Of a stretch of DNA of 64,000 bases, positions 1 to 10,300 are shown in pieces. The stretch is from Sphingobacterium sp. SGR-19 (GTDB taxonomy: Bacteria; Bacteroidota; Bacteroidia; Sphingobacteriales; Sphingobacteriaceae): assembly GCF_011043555.1 (NCBI RefSeq), contig NZ_JAAKGS010000005.1, forward strand, positions 1-64,000. Direction: 5' to 3'. Under the pieces are notes generated by a model. That model made no database searches and was not told the DNA's origin. It saw nothing but the letters and a program-made list of their open reading frames with translations. Both the position numbers and the translations under genes were made by a program. Position 1 is the stretch's first letter. The number at the start of each line of letters is the position of its first letter.

Positions 1-47
1 AAGATAGGTAGCTATCTCCTAAAAGAACCAGAAAGAAGTAGAATAAA

Positions 48-55
48 TAAATTTG
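48..55 (+). promoter_or_regulatory. Candidate -7 promoter element (TAAATTTG)
   Basis: TAAATTTG matches the Bacteroidota housekeeping -7 consensus TAnnTTTG and lies 23 bp before the ATG of the aminotransferase gene. A small inverted repeat (AGATAG/CTATCT, about 2-16) just upstream may be the end of a previous transcript's terminator. Found by pattern only. Confidence 0.45.
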
Positions 56-78
56 TATTATAATATATAACGCAAGAA

Positions 79-1218
79 ATGAACGAGAAAATATGGTTGT
101 CTTCCCCCCACATGGGTGGCAACGAGTTAAAGTACATCCATGAAGCATTCGATGCGAATTGGGTAGCGCCATTGGGACCAAATGTAAACGGATTTGAAAA
201 TGATATTGAATCCTTTTTAAAAGAGGAACACATCAAAGTAGCAGCGTTATCCGCCGGCACAGCGGCATTGCACTTGGCTTTAATCGAATGCGGCGTTGCA
301 CATGGAGACGAGGTGATTTGCCAATCCATGACATTTTCGGCTTCTGCGAACCCTATAGCATATCAAGGCGCTGTTCCGGTATTTGTTGACTCTGAGCCGG
401 ATACCTGGAACATGTGCCCAAAACAATTACGTGAGGCTATTCGGGACCGTTTTTCTAAAGGCAAAAAGCCGAAAGCTATTGTCGTTGTTCACTTGTATGG
501 TATGCCTGCGAAAATCGACGAAATATTGGCAGTAGCTAAAGAGTTCGATATTCCAGTGATAGAAGATGCTGCGGAGGCGCTGGGTTCTACTTACAAGGGT
601 AGAGCATGTGGTACCTTTGGACGTTTCGGCGTATTAAGCTTTAACGGAAACAAGATTATCACGACTTCTGGAGGCGGAGCGCTGGTATGCCACTCGCAGG
701 AAGATAAAGATAAAGCGGTGTTCCTTTCCACACAGGCGCGTGATGATGCGCCTCACTATCAACATTCGCAGATAGGTTATAACTATCGCATGTCCAATAT
801 CTGTGCAGGTATCGGACGCGGACAGATGGAAGTGTTGGCTGATCGTGTTTCCGCACGACGTGCCATGCACGATTTCTATGTAGATTTATTTGCAGATATC
901 GATGGCGTAGGGGTATTTTCGGAACCGTCAGAAGATCTCTTTTCAAATCATTGGCTGTCCGCTATAGTGATTGACCCTCTTGTTGTAGGGAAAACAAGAG
1001 AAGATTTGCGTTTCGCCTTTTTAAAGGATAATATCGAGTCTCGTCCCTTGTGGAAACCAATGCATCTACAACCTGTTTTTGCGGATAGTCCATATTATGG
1101 AGCTAAAGTAGCAGAGACTTTGTTTGATAATGGACTTTGTCTGCCTTCGGGATCAAACTTAACGGATCTTGAAAGAGAGAGGATTGAGGTGATTATTGAG
1201 AAATTCTTCAAGAATTAG
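79..1218 (+). CDS. DegT/DnrJ/EryC1/StrS-family PLP-dependent aminotransferase
   Basis: A sugar aminotransferase of the DegT/DnrJ/EryC1/StrS fold, which transfers an amino group to a nucleotide-linked keto-sugar, here probably for capsule or exopolysaccharide. The 379-residue length is normal. The PLP lysine is Lys192 in FNGNKIITTSGGG. The ring-nitrogen aspartate is Asp163 in IEDAAEALG. The phosphate-binding SAGTAALHLAL is at about 58-68. It resembles the PglE/LegC-type transaminases of bacillosamine-like sugars, but the exact substrate cannot be told from sequence alone. It precedes the Wza- and Wzc-like export genes, which supports a polysaccharide role. The wza-like gene has its own promoter candidate, so the two may be separate transcripts. 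Confidence 0.9.
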   Translation: MNEKIWLSSPHMGGNELKYIHEAFDANWVAPLGPNVNGFENDIESFLKEEHIKVAALSAGTAALHLALIECGVAHGDEVICQSMTFSASANPIAYQGAVPVFVDSEPDTWNMCPKQLREAIRDRFSKGKKPKAIVVVHLYGMPAKIDEILAVAKEFDIPVIEDAAEALGSTYKGRACGTFGRFGVLSFNGNKIITTSGGGALVCHSQEDKDKAVFLSTQARDDAPHYQHSQIGYNYRMSNICAGIGRGQMEVLADRVSARRAMHDFYVDLFADIDGVGVFSEPSEDLFSNHWLSAIVIDPLVVGKTREDLRFAFLKDNIESRPLWKPMHLQPVFADSPYYGAKVAETLFDNGLCLPSGSNLTDLERERIEVIIEKFFKN

Positions 1219-1258
1219 TGTTAGAAAAAGGAAATAGCTTATTTTAAATATAAAATAC

Positions 1259-1266
1259 TATTTTTG
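1259..1266 (+). promoter_or_regulatory. Candidate -7 promoter element (TATTTTTG)
   Basis: TATTTTTG in the 80-bp gap after the aminotransferase gene matches TAnnTTTG. Transcription would start near 1273, giving a leader of about 50 nt before the preferred ATG at 1326. Confidence 0.45.
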
Positions 1267-1325
1267 CTCACAAACAGAATTTGGAAAGCTTTTTGTAAAT
1301 GCAACCCTATATAAAAGTAAAGTTT

Positions 1326-2105
1326 ATGTCTAAACATATCTTCGGTTCGGTACTAGCCTTACTCACTGTCACTATTTTATTTTGCACTTCTTGTGCAAGC
1401 AAAAAGAACTTAGTTTATTTTCAGCCGGATTCGGTAGAGTTGAATACCATGTACGAATTGAATGCCCCTAAACTGCAGCCGGGGGATATCTTGGCTATTT
1501 CAATAACAGCAGATGATGTACGTGCAACGATGCCATTTAATCAGGTATCGCCCTATCAAGGGGGCACCGGAAACATCCAAGCTACAAATCCGTTTATTCC
1601 AACCTATGCGATCGATGCCAACGGCGAGATTGATTTTCCAAAAGTGGGAAAAATCAAATTGGCGGGGAAAACGCGTACGCAAGCGATGGACTTGTTGCGT
1701 CGAGAGGTGGGGGAATATATCGTGGACCCTGGAGTTTCGATGGTTGTGCGAAATTTTCGCGTGACGGTATTAGGCGAGGTGGCCCGTCCGGGAACCTTTA
1801 CCATTGAGAACGACCGTGTTACTATTCTGGAAGCATTGGGTCTCGCCGGCGATATGACGATATATGGGGAACGTAATAATGTGTTGGTTATCCGGGAACA
1901 GGACGGAAAGAAGGAAGAATTTCGGTTGGATTTAAGAAAGAGAGAATCGATGAATTCTCCGGCTTATTATTTAACACAGAACGATGTGGTCTATGTGGAG
2001 CCTAATAGCGCACGTATACAAAATTCGAAATATACCGCAACGACATCGATTTTTGTATCAGTCATAGGTTTGATCGTGACAGTCATATCCGTTGTAACCC
2101 GCTAA
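1326..2105 (+). CDS. Polysaccharide export outer-membrane lipoprotein (Wza-like)
   Basis: Outer-membrane polysaccharide export lipoprotein of the Wza/BexD family. I start it at 1326 because MSKHIFGSVLALLTVTILFCTSC is a standard lipoprotein signal peptide with the lipobox cysteine at residue 24; the reading frame opens at 1299 but that adds nine hydrophilic residues in front. The Poly_export (PES) domain follows: LQPGDILAISI, then DANGEIDFPKVGKIKLAG, then a SLBB-like segment (VTVLGEVARPGTFTI). A C-terminal hydrophobic helix (about residues 235-255) is typical of Bacteroidota members. It directly precedes the tyrosine-kinase co-polymerase gene, as in other Wza-Wzc pairs, and the two should span the envelope together. 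Confidence 0.92.
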   Translation: MSKHIFGSVLALLTVTILFCTSCASKKNLVYFQPDSVELNTMYELNAPKLQPGDILAISITADDVRATMPFNQVSPYQGGTGNIQATNPFIPTYAIDANGEIDFPKVGKIKLAGKTRTQAMDLLRREVGEYIVDPGVSMVVRNFRVTVLGEVARPGTFTIENDRVTILEALGLAGDMTIYGERNNVLVIREQDGKKEEFRLDLRKRESMNSPAYYLTQNDVVYVEPNSARIQNSKYTATTSIFVSVIGLIVTVISVVTR

Positions 2106-2133
2106 CTAAATTAGAGAAGAAGCAAAAGCATTT

Positions 2134-4542
2134 ATGAAAAATACGCCTTACCCTCAAGTACATGAATCTGACGAATCAAAGCTAAACCTCAAGCAGATTT
2201 TTGAACAATATGCTTTCTATTGGAAGTGGTTTATTATTTCCGTTTTTGCCTGCTTATTTGTAGCCCTTGTTTACTTACGGTATGCGCAAAAAATCTACAA
2301 TACGAGCGCCAAAATTCTCCTTCAAGATGAAAAGCAAGCGTCTGGCGATATGGCGGGACTGGCCGAGTTGGCTACCATGACGGGAATGGGTAGTTCATCC
2401 GCGGCCTTTGTGAACGACCAAATGGAGGTGTTGAGCTCTCGCAGACTGATGCGGAAAGTGGTTGATACGAACCGACTCTATCTTTCTTATTATATAAAGG
2501 GGAATATCAAGTCGGCTGAAGTTCTAGAAACTCAATCTCCATTAAAAATGATGCTGTTGGAACCGAACCATGCTCGTTTGGATTCAGTAGGGTATACCTT
2601 CACCGTAAGTAAAAAAGGTGAAAGTTATAAAATAAAAGATGAGCTGGAAGGAACGAGAGTGTATAAATTGGGAAGCAGGCTCGAGACGCCAATTGGCGCC
2701 ATAAGCTTGGTGCCACAAGAAAGCAATAAGCTGTGGGAAGGTGATTTGGAGATCAGTTATATCCCTGCTGATATCACGGTGGATATTTTACGTAACGCGG
2801 TACGGGTTACACCGAATAGTGAAAGGCAGTCTTTTTTGGTTAATTTTTCGATGGATTATCCATTGATTGCAAAAGCGGAATTGATCTTGAATTCGCTTAT
2901 CGATCAGTATAATCAAGATGTGACCTACGATAAAGCACAGGTTACAAGAGCAACTTCTAAGTTTATTACCTCTCGTCTAGACCTGATCTCCCGAGACCTA
3001 GCGGAAGCAGACTCAAAAGTAGCTGACTTTAAAGATCGGAATAGCTTGATGGATATGCAGGAGGAAGCACGTCTCTATATGCAGAATGCAACAGAAAATG
3101 AACAGAAGCTGGTGGAATACCAGACCCAGTTAAGCCTCGCCGACATGATGCGGGAAGCGACCTCGACTACAAAATATAACCTTTTACCTTCGAATATTGG
3201 GCTTACAGATCCATCTATACAGGCCAATATCAATAATTATAATGAGCTGGTGCTGGAGCGTGATGACTTATTAAAATCTGCTACACCGGATAACCCGGTG
3301 GTTAAGCAGTTAAATAACAATATCGCGCAAATCAATAAAAACCTACAGCTTTCCTTGGACAACTACAGAAAGGTCTTACAGGGCAACGTGGACGCGCTAC
3401 AGGGGCAGAAAAGTAAATTCGAAGGTAAGCTTAATCAGTTGCCGAATCAAGAACGCGGCTTCAAAGATATTTCACGTCAGCAGCAGATTGTGGAGACCTT
3501 ATATCTCTTCCTGTTACAAAAGCGAGAGGAAACCGAGATCAAAGCTGCGGCTACACCGGCTAATTTGAAGATTGTAGACGAAGCTTATGGTTACAAGGCT
3601 CCTGTAGCACCTAAAAAGCCGATTGTTATGCTCGGCGCCCTTATCCTAGGTTTTTTAATCCCATTCGGTATCCTCTATATCAAGTTCTTACTGGATAACA
3701 AGATCCATTCGCGCAAGGATATTGAAGAAGCTATGCACGCCCCTATTCTGGGTGAAATACCGTCGTCAGATCATCCGATCATTGAAGATAATGACCGGTC
3801 TTCGTTGGCCGAAGCAATTCGTATTTTGCGGACAAATATCTCTTTTATGCTGGGGAGCGCTAAAAAACAAGAATCCTCTGTGTTGTATGTCACATCGACT
3901 ACTTCCGGCGAAGGTAAATCCTTTATCGCAACGAACTTGGCAAAGATTCTTTCCATGTCCGGTAAAAAGGTGTTATTGATCGGAGCAGATATCCGTTCAC
4001 CGAAGGTATTGGATTATCTGGGACTTTCGCATTTGCAGCATACCAACATCGGGATTACGCAATATCTCGTGAATCCGGAGATGTCTGTTTCGAATATCGT
4101 TATTCAAAAACCAGCACCGTATAATTTCGATATTATCTATTCGGGCTATATTGCACCTAATCCAGCTGAATTGCTCATGAACGGCCACTTTGCGGATTTG
4201 ATCGCTTACGGTCGTATGCAATACGACTATGTGATTGTCGATACGGCACCGGTAAGTATGGTAACCGATACTTTATTGATCGCCGAGCATGCGGATATGA
4301 CCATTTATGTAGCACGCGCGAACTACCTAGACAAACGCTTATTGAATATTCCGAAGGAACTCTACGAAGAGGGTAAATTGAATAACATGGCGGTTGTCAT
4401 TAACGATGTGGATTTCAAACGGGGTTATGGTTATGGCTATGGCTATGGTTATGGTTACGGCGAAACCCAGGAGGTATCGTTCCGTAAGCGAATCATGAAT
4501 ATTATTAAAGGCAAGAGCAATAAGCCGAAGATTAGGGGCTAG
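2134..4542 (+). CDS. Wzc-like tyrosine-protein kinase / polysaccharide co-polymerase
   Basis: Inner-membrane chain-length and export kinase. The N-terminal Wzz domain has one membrane helix at about 30-50 (WFIISVFACLFVALVYL). A long coiled-coil periplasmic region follows with a GNVR-like zone near 430-460, and a second helix at about 497-518. The cytoplasmic BY-kinase domain carries Walker A TSGEGKS near 590, Walker A' VLLIGADIRSP and Walker B VIVDTAP near 700. The C-terminus has the tyrosine cluster expected for autophosphorylation, written as an almost perfect GlyTyr repeat at about 766-776. At 802 residues it is of normal length for a fused Wzz-kinase. The wzi-like gene begins one base after its stop, so they are co-transcribed. 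Confidence 0.93.
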   Translation: MKNTPYPQVHESDESKLNLKQIFEQYAFYWKWFIISVFACLFVALVYLRYAQKIYNTSAKILLQDEKQASGDMAGLAELATMTGMGSSSAAFVNDQMEVLSSRRLMRKVVDTNRLYLSYYIKGNIKSAEVLETQSPLKMMLLEPNHARLDSVGYTFTVSKKGESYKIKDELEGTRVYKLGSRLETPIGAISLVPQESNKLWEGDLEISYIPADITVDILRNAVRVTPNSERQSFLVNFSMDYPLIAKAELILNSLIDQYNQDVTYDKAQVTRATSKFITSRLDLISRDLAEADSKVADFKDRNSLMDMQEEARLYMQNATENEQKLVEYQTQLSLADMMREATSTTKYNLLPSNIGLTDPSIQANINNYNELVLERDDLLKSATPDNPVVKQLNNNIAQINKNLQLSLDNYRKVLQGNVDALQGQKSKFEGKLNQLPNQERGFKDISRQQQIVETLYLFLLQKREETEIKAAATPANLKIVDEAYGYKAPVAPKKPIVMLGALILGFLIPFGILYIKFLLDNKIHSRKDIEEAMHAPILGEIPSSDHPIIEDNDRSSLAEAIRILRTNISFMLGSAKKQESSVLYVTSTTSGEGKSFIATNLAKILSMSGKKVLLIGADIRSPKVLDYLGLSHLQHTNIGITQYLVNPEMSVSNIVIQKPAPYNFDIIYSGYIAPNPAELLMNGHFADLIAYGRMQYDYVIVDTAPVSMVTDTLLIAEHADMTIYVARANYLDKRLLNIPKELYEEGKLNNMAVVINDVDFKRGYGYGYGYGYGYGETQEVSFRKRIMNIIKGKSNKPKIRG
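4423..4461 (+). repeat. GGTTAT/GGCTAT hexanucleotide repeat encoding a Gly-Tyr tail
   Basis: About six consecutive hexamers (GGTTAT or GGCTAT, last GGTTAC) encode alternating Gly and Tyr near the C-terminus of the BY-kinase. Copy number can slip without breaking the frame, so the number of phosphorylatable tyrosines could vary between strains. Confidence 0.85.
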
Positions 4543-4543
4543 C

Positions 4544-6070
4544 ATGAAACAAACGCGTTGCATACTGTTAATCATAGGGTTGCTTTTTGCGAAAATCGGT
4601 ATATCGCAAATCCATTACCAGCCCTATTCCTATGAGCAATATCAGCGCCATATGTCGCAGATATATGCAGATAGCTTAACCCATACGGCGGTAAAACCAT
4701 TTGTAGGAGAGAACATAGATCCGAGACACGAGATTGGTCCGCGGGACACCACCCGAAGCTGGTGGTACCGTAAACTATTTAATGAGCACCTGATTGAGGT
4801 AGCGAAAGACGACCATACCTTTTACCTGGACTTCATGCCCGATTTTATCATCGGCGGTGAACGCGGCACGAATAGCAAAAGTTTGTGGACAAACACACGT
4901 GGTGCGCAGGCAGGCCTTTCGGTGAATAAGAAGTTTTCATTATTTGTTAGTTTCTATGAGAATCAGGCACGTTATGCGAGCTATATTGACAGTACGGCCC
5001 GCGCTATAGGTAATTTACCAGGGCAAGGGTTTTCAAAAGGCCTCGAGACAGCAAAATACGATTGGATGAACGCCACAGCCAATATGAGTTACCAATTCTC
5101 AGATGCATTCAACGTGAGTGTAGCCTATGATAAACTCCATATCGGCGAGGGCTATCGGTCTGTCTTAATTTCTGATAATCCCTACAATTTCACACATGCC
5201 CGCTTATCCGGAACCGTTGGGCGATGGCAGTATCATTCGATATGGGCGTATATGAACGATCTTCGGAATCCACGTTTAGCGAATGTCGATGATCCCTTCT
5301 CAACGCGGTTAGGAAATGGCGTCAAATACGGTGCTTTCCAGTATGTGGATTATTTGGCAGGTGAAAAGGTAACGCTAGGTCTCTTCCACTCGTTGATCTG
5401 GGCGCAGAACAACCAAGGCACAGGTGGAAAAGCAAACGGTGGTTTAGGACTAAATGTAAAATACCAACCTTGGCAGAAGTATATTTTTTATGGACAGCTA
5501 TATGCGGATGATATTTCTAAATTTGGTTTCGGAAGCAACGACAATCACCGGACGGCCTTCCAATTGGGTGGAAAAGCGTATGATTTATTTGACGTGGCGA
5601 ACCTGAATGTAACGGTTGAGTATAATCAAGCAGCGCCCTATACCTATCAACACCCCAACAACCGAATTAACTACACGAGCAATGGGGAAGCATTGGCACA
5701 CCCCCGGGGAGCTAATTTCCGGGAGGCATTGGGAATTGCCACCTACCGTTGGAACCGATGGGAAGTTTATGGACAGTCCATGTACGCACGTTATGGTCTT
5801 GACCCAGCCGACGCCCGTAACGTCGGCGTAGATCTATTTAAGGAAGATGTGACGGAGGATGGTTTCAGGATAGCACAAGGAAACCTCAATAACTTGTTTT
5901 ACAACGAGCTGCGTCTTTCGTACGTCATGAATCCGAAATATAACCTTCGTTGGGAACTGGGCTTAATCGATCGCCGTAACAAAAACACCGTCACAGGGGA
6001 CTACCATCATTCGACGATTTTCACGTTTGGATTGCGCTCGTCCTTCAGAACATTCCAACGGGAGTATTAA
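4544..6070 (+). CDS. Wzi/RemB-like outer-membrane protein of the polysaccharide cluster
   Basis: A 508-residue exported protein with an N-terminal signal peptide (MKQTRCILLIIGLLFAKIGISQ). The rest is rich in aromatic alternating strands (WYRKLFNEHL, FYLDFMPDFIIGG, NLRWELGLIDRRN), as expected for an outer-membrane beta-barrel. The N-terminal half resembles the capsule assembly Wzi family and the gliding-motility RemB-like proteins of Bacteroidota. Its place immediately after the Wzc-like kinase suggests it anchors or organises surface polysaccharide. The family call comes from remembered sequence pattern and context; a structure prediction would confirm the barrel. A 41-bp piece at 4801-4841 recurs in degenerate form at 14151-14191. 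Confidence 0.75.
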   Translation: MKQTRCILLIIGLLFAKIGISQIHYQPYSYEQYQRHMSQIYADSLTHTAVKPFVGENIDPRHEIGPRDTTRSWWYRKLFNEHLIEVAKDDHTFYLDFMPDFIIGGERGTNSKSLWTNTRGAQAGLSVNKKFSLFVSFYENQARYASYIDSTARAIGNLPGQGFSKGLETAKYDWMNATANMSYQFSDAFNVSVAYDKLHIGEGYRSVLISDNPYNFTHARLSGTVGRWQYHSIWAYMNDLRNPRLANVDDPFSTRLGNGVKYGAFQYVDYLAGEKVTLGLFHSLIWAQNNQGTGGKANGGLGLNVKYQPWQKYIFYGQLYADDISKFGFGSNDNHRTAFQLGGKAYDLFDVANLNVTVEYNQAAPYTYQHPNNRINYTSNGEALAHPRGANFREALGIATYRWNRWEVYGQSMYARYGLDPADARNVGVDLFKEDVTEDGFRIAQGNLNNLFYNELRLSYVMNPKYNLRWELGLIDRRNKNTVTGDYHHSTIFTFGLRSSFRTFQREY

Positions 6071-6120
6071 GGTAGCAACCTATTTTTTATTTTTTGCTAA
6101 GATTTTGCTAAGGGCGTCGT

Positions 6121-6144
6121 TATAGTTGGTGAACAACCACTATA
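6121..6144. repeat. Imperfect dyad before the anti-sigma gene
   Basis: TATAGTTGGTG/CAACCACTATA forms an imperfect palindrome ending four bases before the fecR-type ATG. A short direct repeat (TTTTGCTAAG, about 6092-6112) precedes it. It could be an operator or a leader hairpin. No clear -7 motif was found here. Confidence 0.35.
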
Positions 6145-6147
6145 AAC

Positions 6148-7338
6148 ATGAAAGCTACATCCAAGATAGCCGAGCTTATCAAACAATATATGAACGGAGA
6201 TATTACACCGCAAGGGCGTATTATCCTCGAACAATGGTGTGCGCAATCCCCGGCAAACGCAGCTTTCTTTAAATCGCTTATCGAGGGGGAGTCTCTTTTT
6301 GAGGATGGTCTATCCTGGATGATGCTGGAAGAAGATAAAGGGCCGGACTGGCTACACAATCTAAAGCAGCATACGCTGGACAAGGTAGATGGAGACAAAA
6401 GCGCGAAAAAACGCCAAAGAAAGTTCTACTTTATCTATAGTGCCGTTGCCGCTGTATTGTTGGTAGCAGGACTCGTGGCTTATTTCCGGATAGGCTCGCC
6501 CGTTGCAGACAGCGAAATAAGCGTTGCCCATATACAGCCCGGAACAAACAAAGCAACACTTGTACTATCGAACGGTAAGAAGATAAACCTGAGAGGGGAT
6601 AAAGAGGGTATTGTCCTCGACGATCAACTCACATACACCGATGGCACCCCCCTGTTGTCCATGGAAAAGAATGAAATTTCTCAGATACATGCGACTGTAC
6701 AGGTACCAAAAGGGGGCAAATATAGCGTTACGCTCTCAGACGGAACGACCGTGTGGTTGAACGCGCAATCTACATTAGTTTATCCACTGGTATTCGATAA
6801 GCGGTATCGGAAAGTAAAGTTGGTGGGCGAAGGTTATTTTCAGGTGGCATCTGTTATGGACAATAACGGGCGCGTGCCTTTTGAAGTCCTTTGTGAAGAC
6901 CAAAAAATCCTAGTTACTGGGACAGCGTTCAATGTATCGGCTTACCCGGATGATACGCATGCCGTGACGACCCTCGTCGAAGGCGCCGTCCGTATAGAAA
7001 CGGAAAACCGATCGGTTCACTTAAAACCCAATCAGCAGGCAATATCCGGGAACGGAGAAATCCGTCAACAGGAGGTGGATGTTAAAGGCTTTGTCGCATG
7101 GAAGGATGATAAATTTCTTTTTTATGAAACAGAACTACGTGATCTGATGAAAGCGATAAGCCGATGGTATGCCATTGACGTCAGCTACGGGGAGCAGATC
7201 CCGCCAACATATTTCTATGGGGAGATAGACAGGAATAAGAATCTGGAGGAGGTACTACGTATCATCGAGAAAAGTGGTTTGAAATTTAAACTGCAAAAAA
7301 AAGATGGGAACCTGAATTTGATAGTTAGGGAACAATAG
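6148..7338 (+). CDS. FecR-type anti-sigma factor
   Basis: Anti-sigma factor that holds an ECF sigma factor until a TonB-dependent receptor signals. The cytoplasmic N-terminus (about 1-85) contains the usual IAELIKQYMNGDITPQG pattern. One membrane helix lies at about 91-112 (FYFIYSAVAAVLLVAGLVAYF). The periplasmic FecR domain includes VQVPKGGKYSVTLSDGTTVWLNAQSTL and VTGTAFNVSAYPDD. A DUF4974 domain closes the protein. Length 396 is typical. The usual sigma gene directly upstream is missing; the nearest fecI-type gene is at 13491, after the susC and susD genes. It lies 18 bp before susC, whose STN domain is the expected signalling partner. Confidence 0.92.
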   Translation: MKATSKIAELIKQYMNGDITPQGRIILEQWCAQSPANAAFFKSLIEGESLFEDGLSWMMLEEDKGPDWLHNLKQHTLDKVDGDKSAKKRQRKFYFIYSAVAAVLLVAGLVAYFRIGSPVADSEISVAHIQPGTNKATLVLSNGKKINLRGDKEGIVLDDQLTYTDGTPLLSMEKNEISQIHATVQVPKGGKYSVTLSDGTTVWLNAQSTLVYPLVFDKRYRKVKLVGEGYFQVASVMDNNGRVPFEVLCEDQKILVTGTAFNVSAYPDDTHAVTTLVEGAVRIETENRSVHLKPNQQAISGNGEIRQQEVDVKGFVAWKDDKFLFYETELRDLMKAISRWYAIDVSYGEQIPPTYFYGEIDRNKNLEEVLRIIEKSGLKFKLQKKDGNLNLIVREQ

Positions 7339-7356
7339 ATACCAAATAAACCGACA

Positions 7357-10300
7357 ATGAAAAGAAAAACGATCAGACACAAAGATGGGGGCAGACGGCC
7401 TGCCCCATCGAGAACAAAACGTTGGATAATCCTGATGAAGTTAACTATTTTGCTTACCCTATGGAGCGCTTTTAAACTCACGGCTAATGGATTCGCGCAG
7501 CATGTCTCTTTACAGGTGGTGGAAAAGCCACTCGTGGAGGTTATGGGATCCATAAAAGAACAAAGTGGTGTCCCTTTCCTGCTCAAGGGAAAGGGACTGG
7601 CAAATACCAAAATTACAGTAAATATAAAACATGTGCCGTTGGAAAAAGCATTGAAGACCGTGGTAGAGGGGCAGCCTATTCGTTGGGAAATAGCCGATGG
7701 GACCATTATTCTCCGAAGTACAGGGAAGGTAGAGCCGTCGGTACGCTCAAACAAGACCGTACAGGAACGTATAGTGACGGGGCGTGTTGCTGATGAGCGC
7801 GGGCAACCCATTCAGGGCGCCTCCGTCTTGGTCGTTGGCACAGATCAGGGAACCATCACCGATGAGCAAGGGGATTTTTCGGTCACCGTGAAGGCCGCGA
7901 ATGATGTGCTTCGCGTATCTTCTGTGGGCTTCCTCGCGGCAGAGATAAAAATCGGTGCGCAGCAAACAGTGCGTGTGACACTAAAGGCTAGTTTGGGCGA
8001 TTTGGACGAGGTAGTCGTTGTGGGCTATGGTACGCAGAAGAAAAGACTGACCACGGGTGCGAGTGTACAGGTGAAGGGTGAAGATTTGCAGAAATTAAGT
8101 ACACCTAGTATACTGGAAGCAATGCAGAGTCAATCCCCTGGCGTGCAGATTACACAGTCCTCGGGCATGCCTGGCGAAAGTTTTAAGGTGATTGTACGTG
8201 GTTTAGGGACGATCGCCAATTCTGGGCCATTGTATGTTATTGATGGGGTGACGGGAGGTGATATCAATATGCTCAACCCTGCCGATATAGAGTCTATTGA
8301 TGTGCTGAAAGATGCCGCTTCTGCGGCCATTTACGGATCCAGGGCCGCAAATGGGGTGGTATTGGTCACGACCAAGCAGGGAAGGGAAGGCCGTACAACC
8401 ATCCATGTTGATAGTTATCTGGGATTCCAGAATGCCTATAAACTTCCGGCTCTGCTCAATGCACGGGAGTATATGGCTATCCAGGATGAACGGCGGTTCA
8501 ATGAGGGAGCCGAACCATACGATTGGGCTAACCTCATCCCGAAACAATACGGGCAGATTATGGACGGCACGTGGAACGGAACAAACTGGCTGAAGGAAAT
8601 CCATAATGACAATGCGATATTGCATAATACGGCCATTAATATCATGGGAGGAAATGAGTTGTCGAAATATTCGTTAGGCTATTCCATCACCGATAGAGAG
8701 GGGATTATGGGCGCGCCCGTCGAGCCTAATTTCCAACGCCATACGGCACGGATCAACTCCGAGCATATCCTGCTCAAAAATGATGATTTTACGCTGCTCA
8801 AGTTTGGAGAAAATGTGAATTACGGCTTCAACAAACGTTCAGGGATCGGGATTGGGGATATCTATTGGAACGATATACATAATGCGTTGGTCGGGAATCC
8901 CTTACTCCCGGTCTACAACGAAAACGGGGGCTATTACGACCAGGCAAGTAAAGTGGCTGATAAATGGATATTTGATGGTGCAACAGCAAATCCGATCGCG
9001 GAGATGGACTACAGGCGCGGACAGAACCTGAGCAAGAGCCACAGCCTTTCGGCAAATGCTTATCTGGAATTCCAACCGATAAAAAACTTAATTTTCCGAT
9101 CTAATTTTGGATATCGCCTAAATGCTTCCTCTTATCGGCAATACACGCCTGTATATGCGCTTTCAACGACGCTGACGAATCCCATCGATGACATCTCCCA
9201 AAACCAAGAAATAGTACATAAGATTTTATGGGAAAACACATTGAGCTATGCCCTAAACCCGGTTGAGGATCATCAGATGGATGTGGTCATCGGGCAATCG
9301 ATCGAAAAGGAAGGCTTAGGCGAAAACCTGAGCGTCACGACGGCAAACTCTTCATTCCCTGGACAATGGGATAAAGCCTGGGTAGGGAATGGACAGGGAT
9401 ACGAGGGCTTTATCCCGACGGTTGGTGGGATGCATCTCCCGGAATTTAGGATCGCGTCTTATTTTGGGCGTGTCAATTACAACATCAGGGAAACCTATAT
9501 GGCATCGCTTATTCTAAGGGCAGATGCGTCTTCCAATTTCGCGAGGGGATACCGCTGGGGGTATTTCCCTTCTGCTTCGGCAGGATGGGTCATGACCAAC
9601 GAGGAGTTTTTGCAGGATAATGGTTTTATGGATTTTATGAAGCTGCGCGCAAGCTGGGGCCAAAATGGAAATGCGAGTATCGACCCCTTCCAGTTTCTCC
9701 CCACCATTGCGATCGATAACAAAAATGGCTACTATTTTGGAAATAATAAGACAACCTTGAACAGGGGAGCGTATGCGGATGTAACGCCCACACCGGATAT
9801 TTCCTGGGAAACCTCTGAACAGCTGAATATAGGCTTGGATGCCCGATTTTTGAACAATAGGCTGGCCTTTGTTTTTGACTGGTACAGAAAGTTGACAAAA
9901 GATTGGCTCGTTTTTGTGCCGGTACTGAGAACGTATGGTACATTAGGCCGTTTTGTCAATGGCGGTGATGTGGAGAATAAAGGGGTCGAAATAGGGTTGA
10001 ACTGGAACGATTCCAAAGGAGACTTTCGCTATGGTATAGGGATAAATGGCGCTTATAACAAGAATAAAGTCTTGCGTATCGACAACGACGAGGGTATCAT
10101 TCATGGAGAGGAAAACGTATTGAGCCAGTCTACCCAACGGATGTACCGGGCACAGGTACATTATCCTATCGGCTATTTTTATGGCTTCGAAACGAATGGT
10201 ATTTTCCAAACACAGGAGCAGATTGAAGCGCTTAGGGCGACAGGGCACGGTGTGTTGCCGAACGCCCAGCCCGGCGACGTCATTTTTGTAGATCATGACG

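Noticed and set aside
7215..7811. 198-codon minus-strand ORF inside fecR/susC
   Set aside because: Shadow of the plus-strand genes. It spans a gene boundary and has no recognisable protein features.
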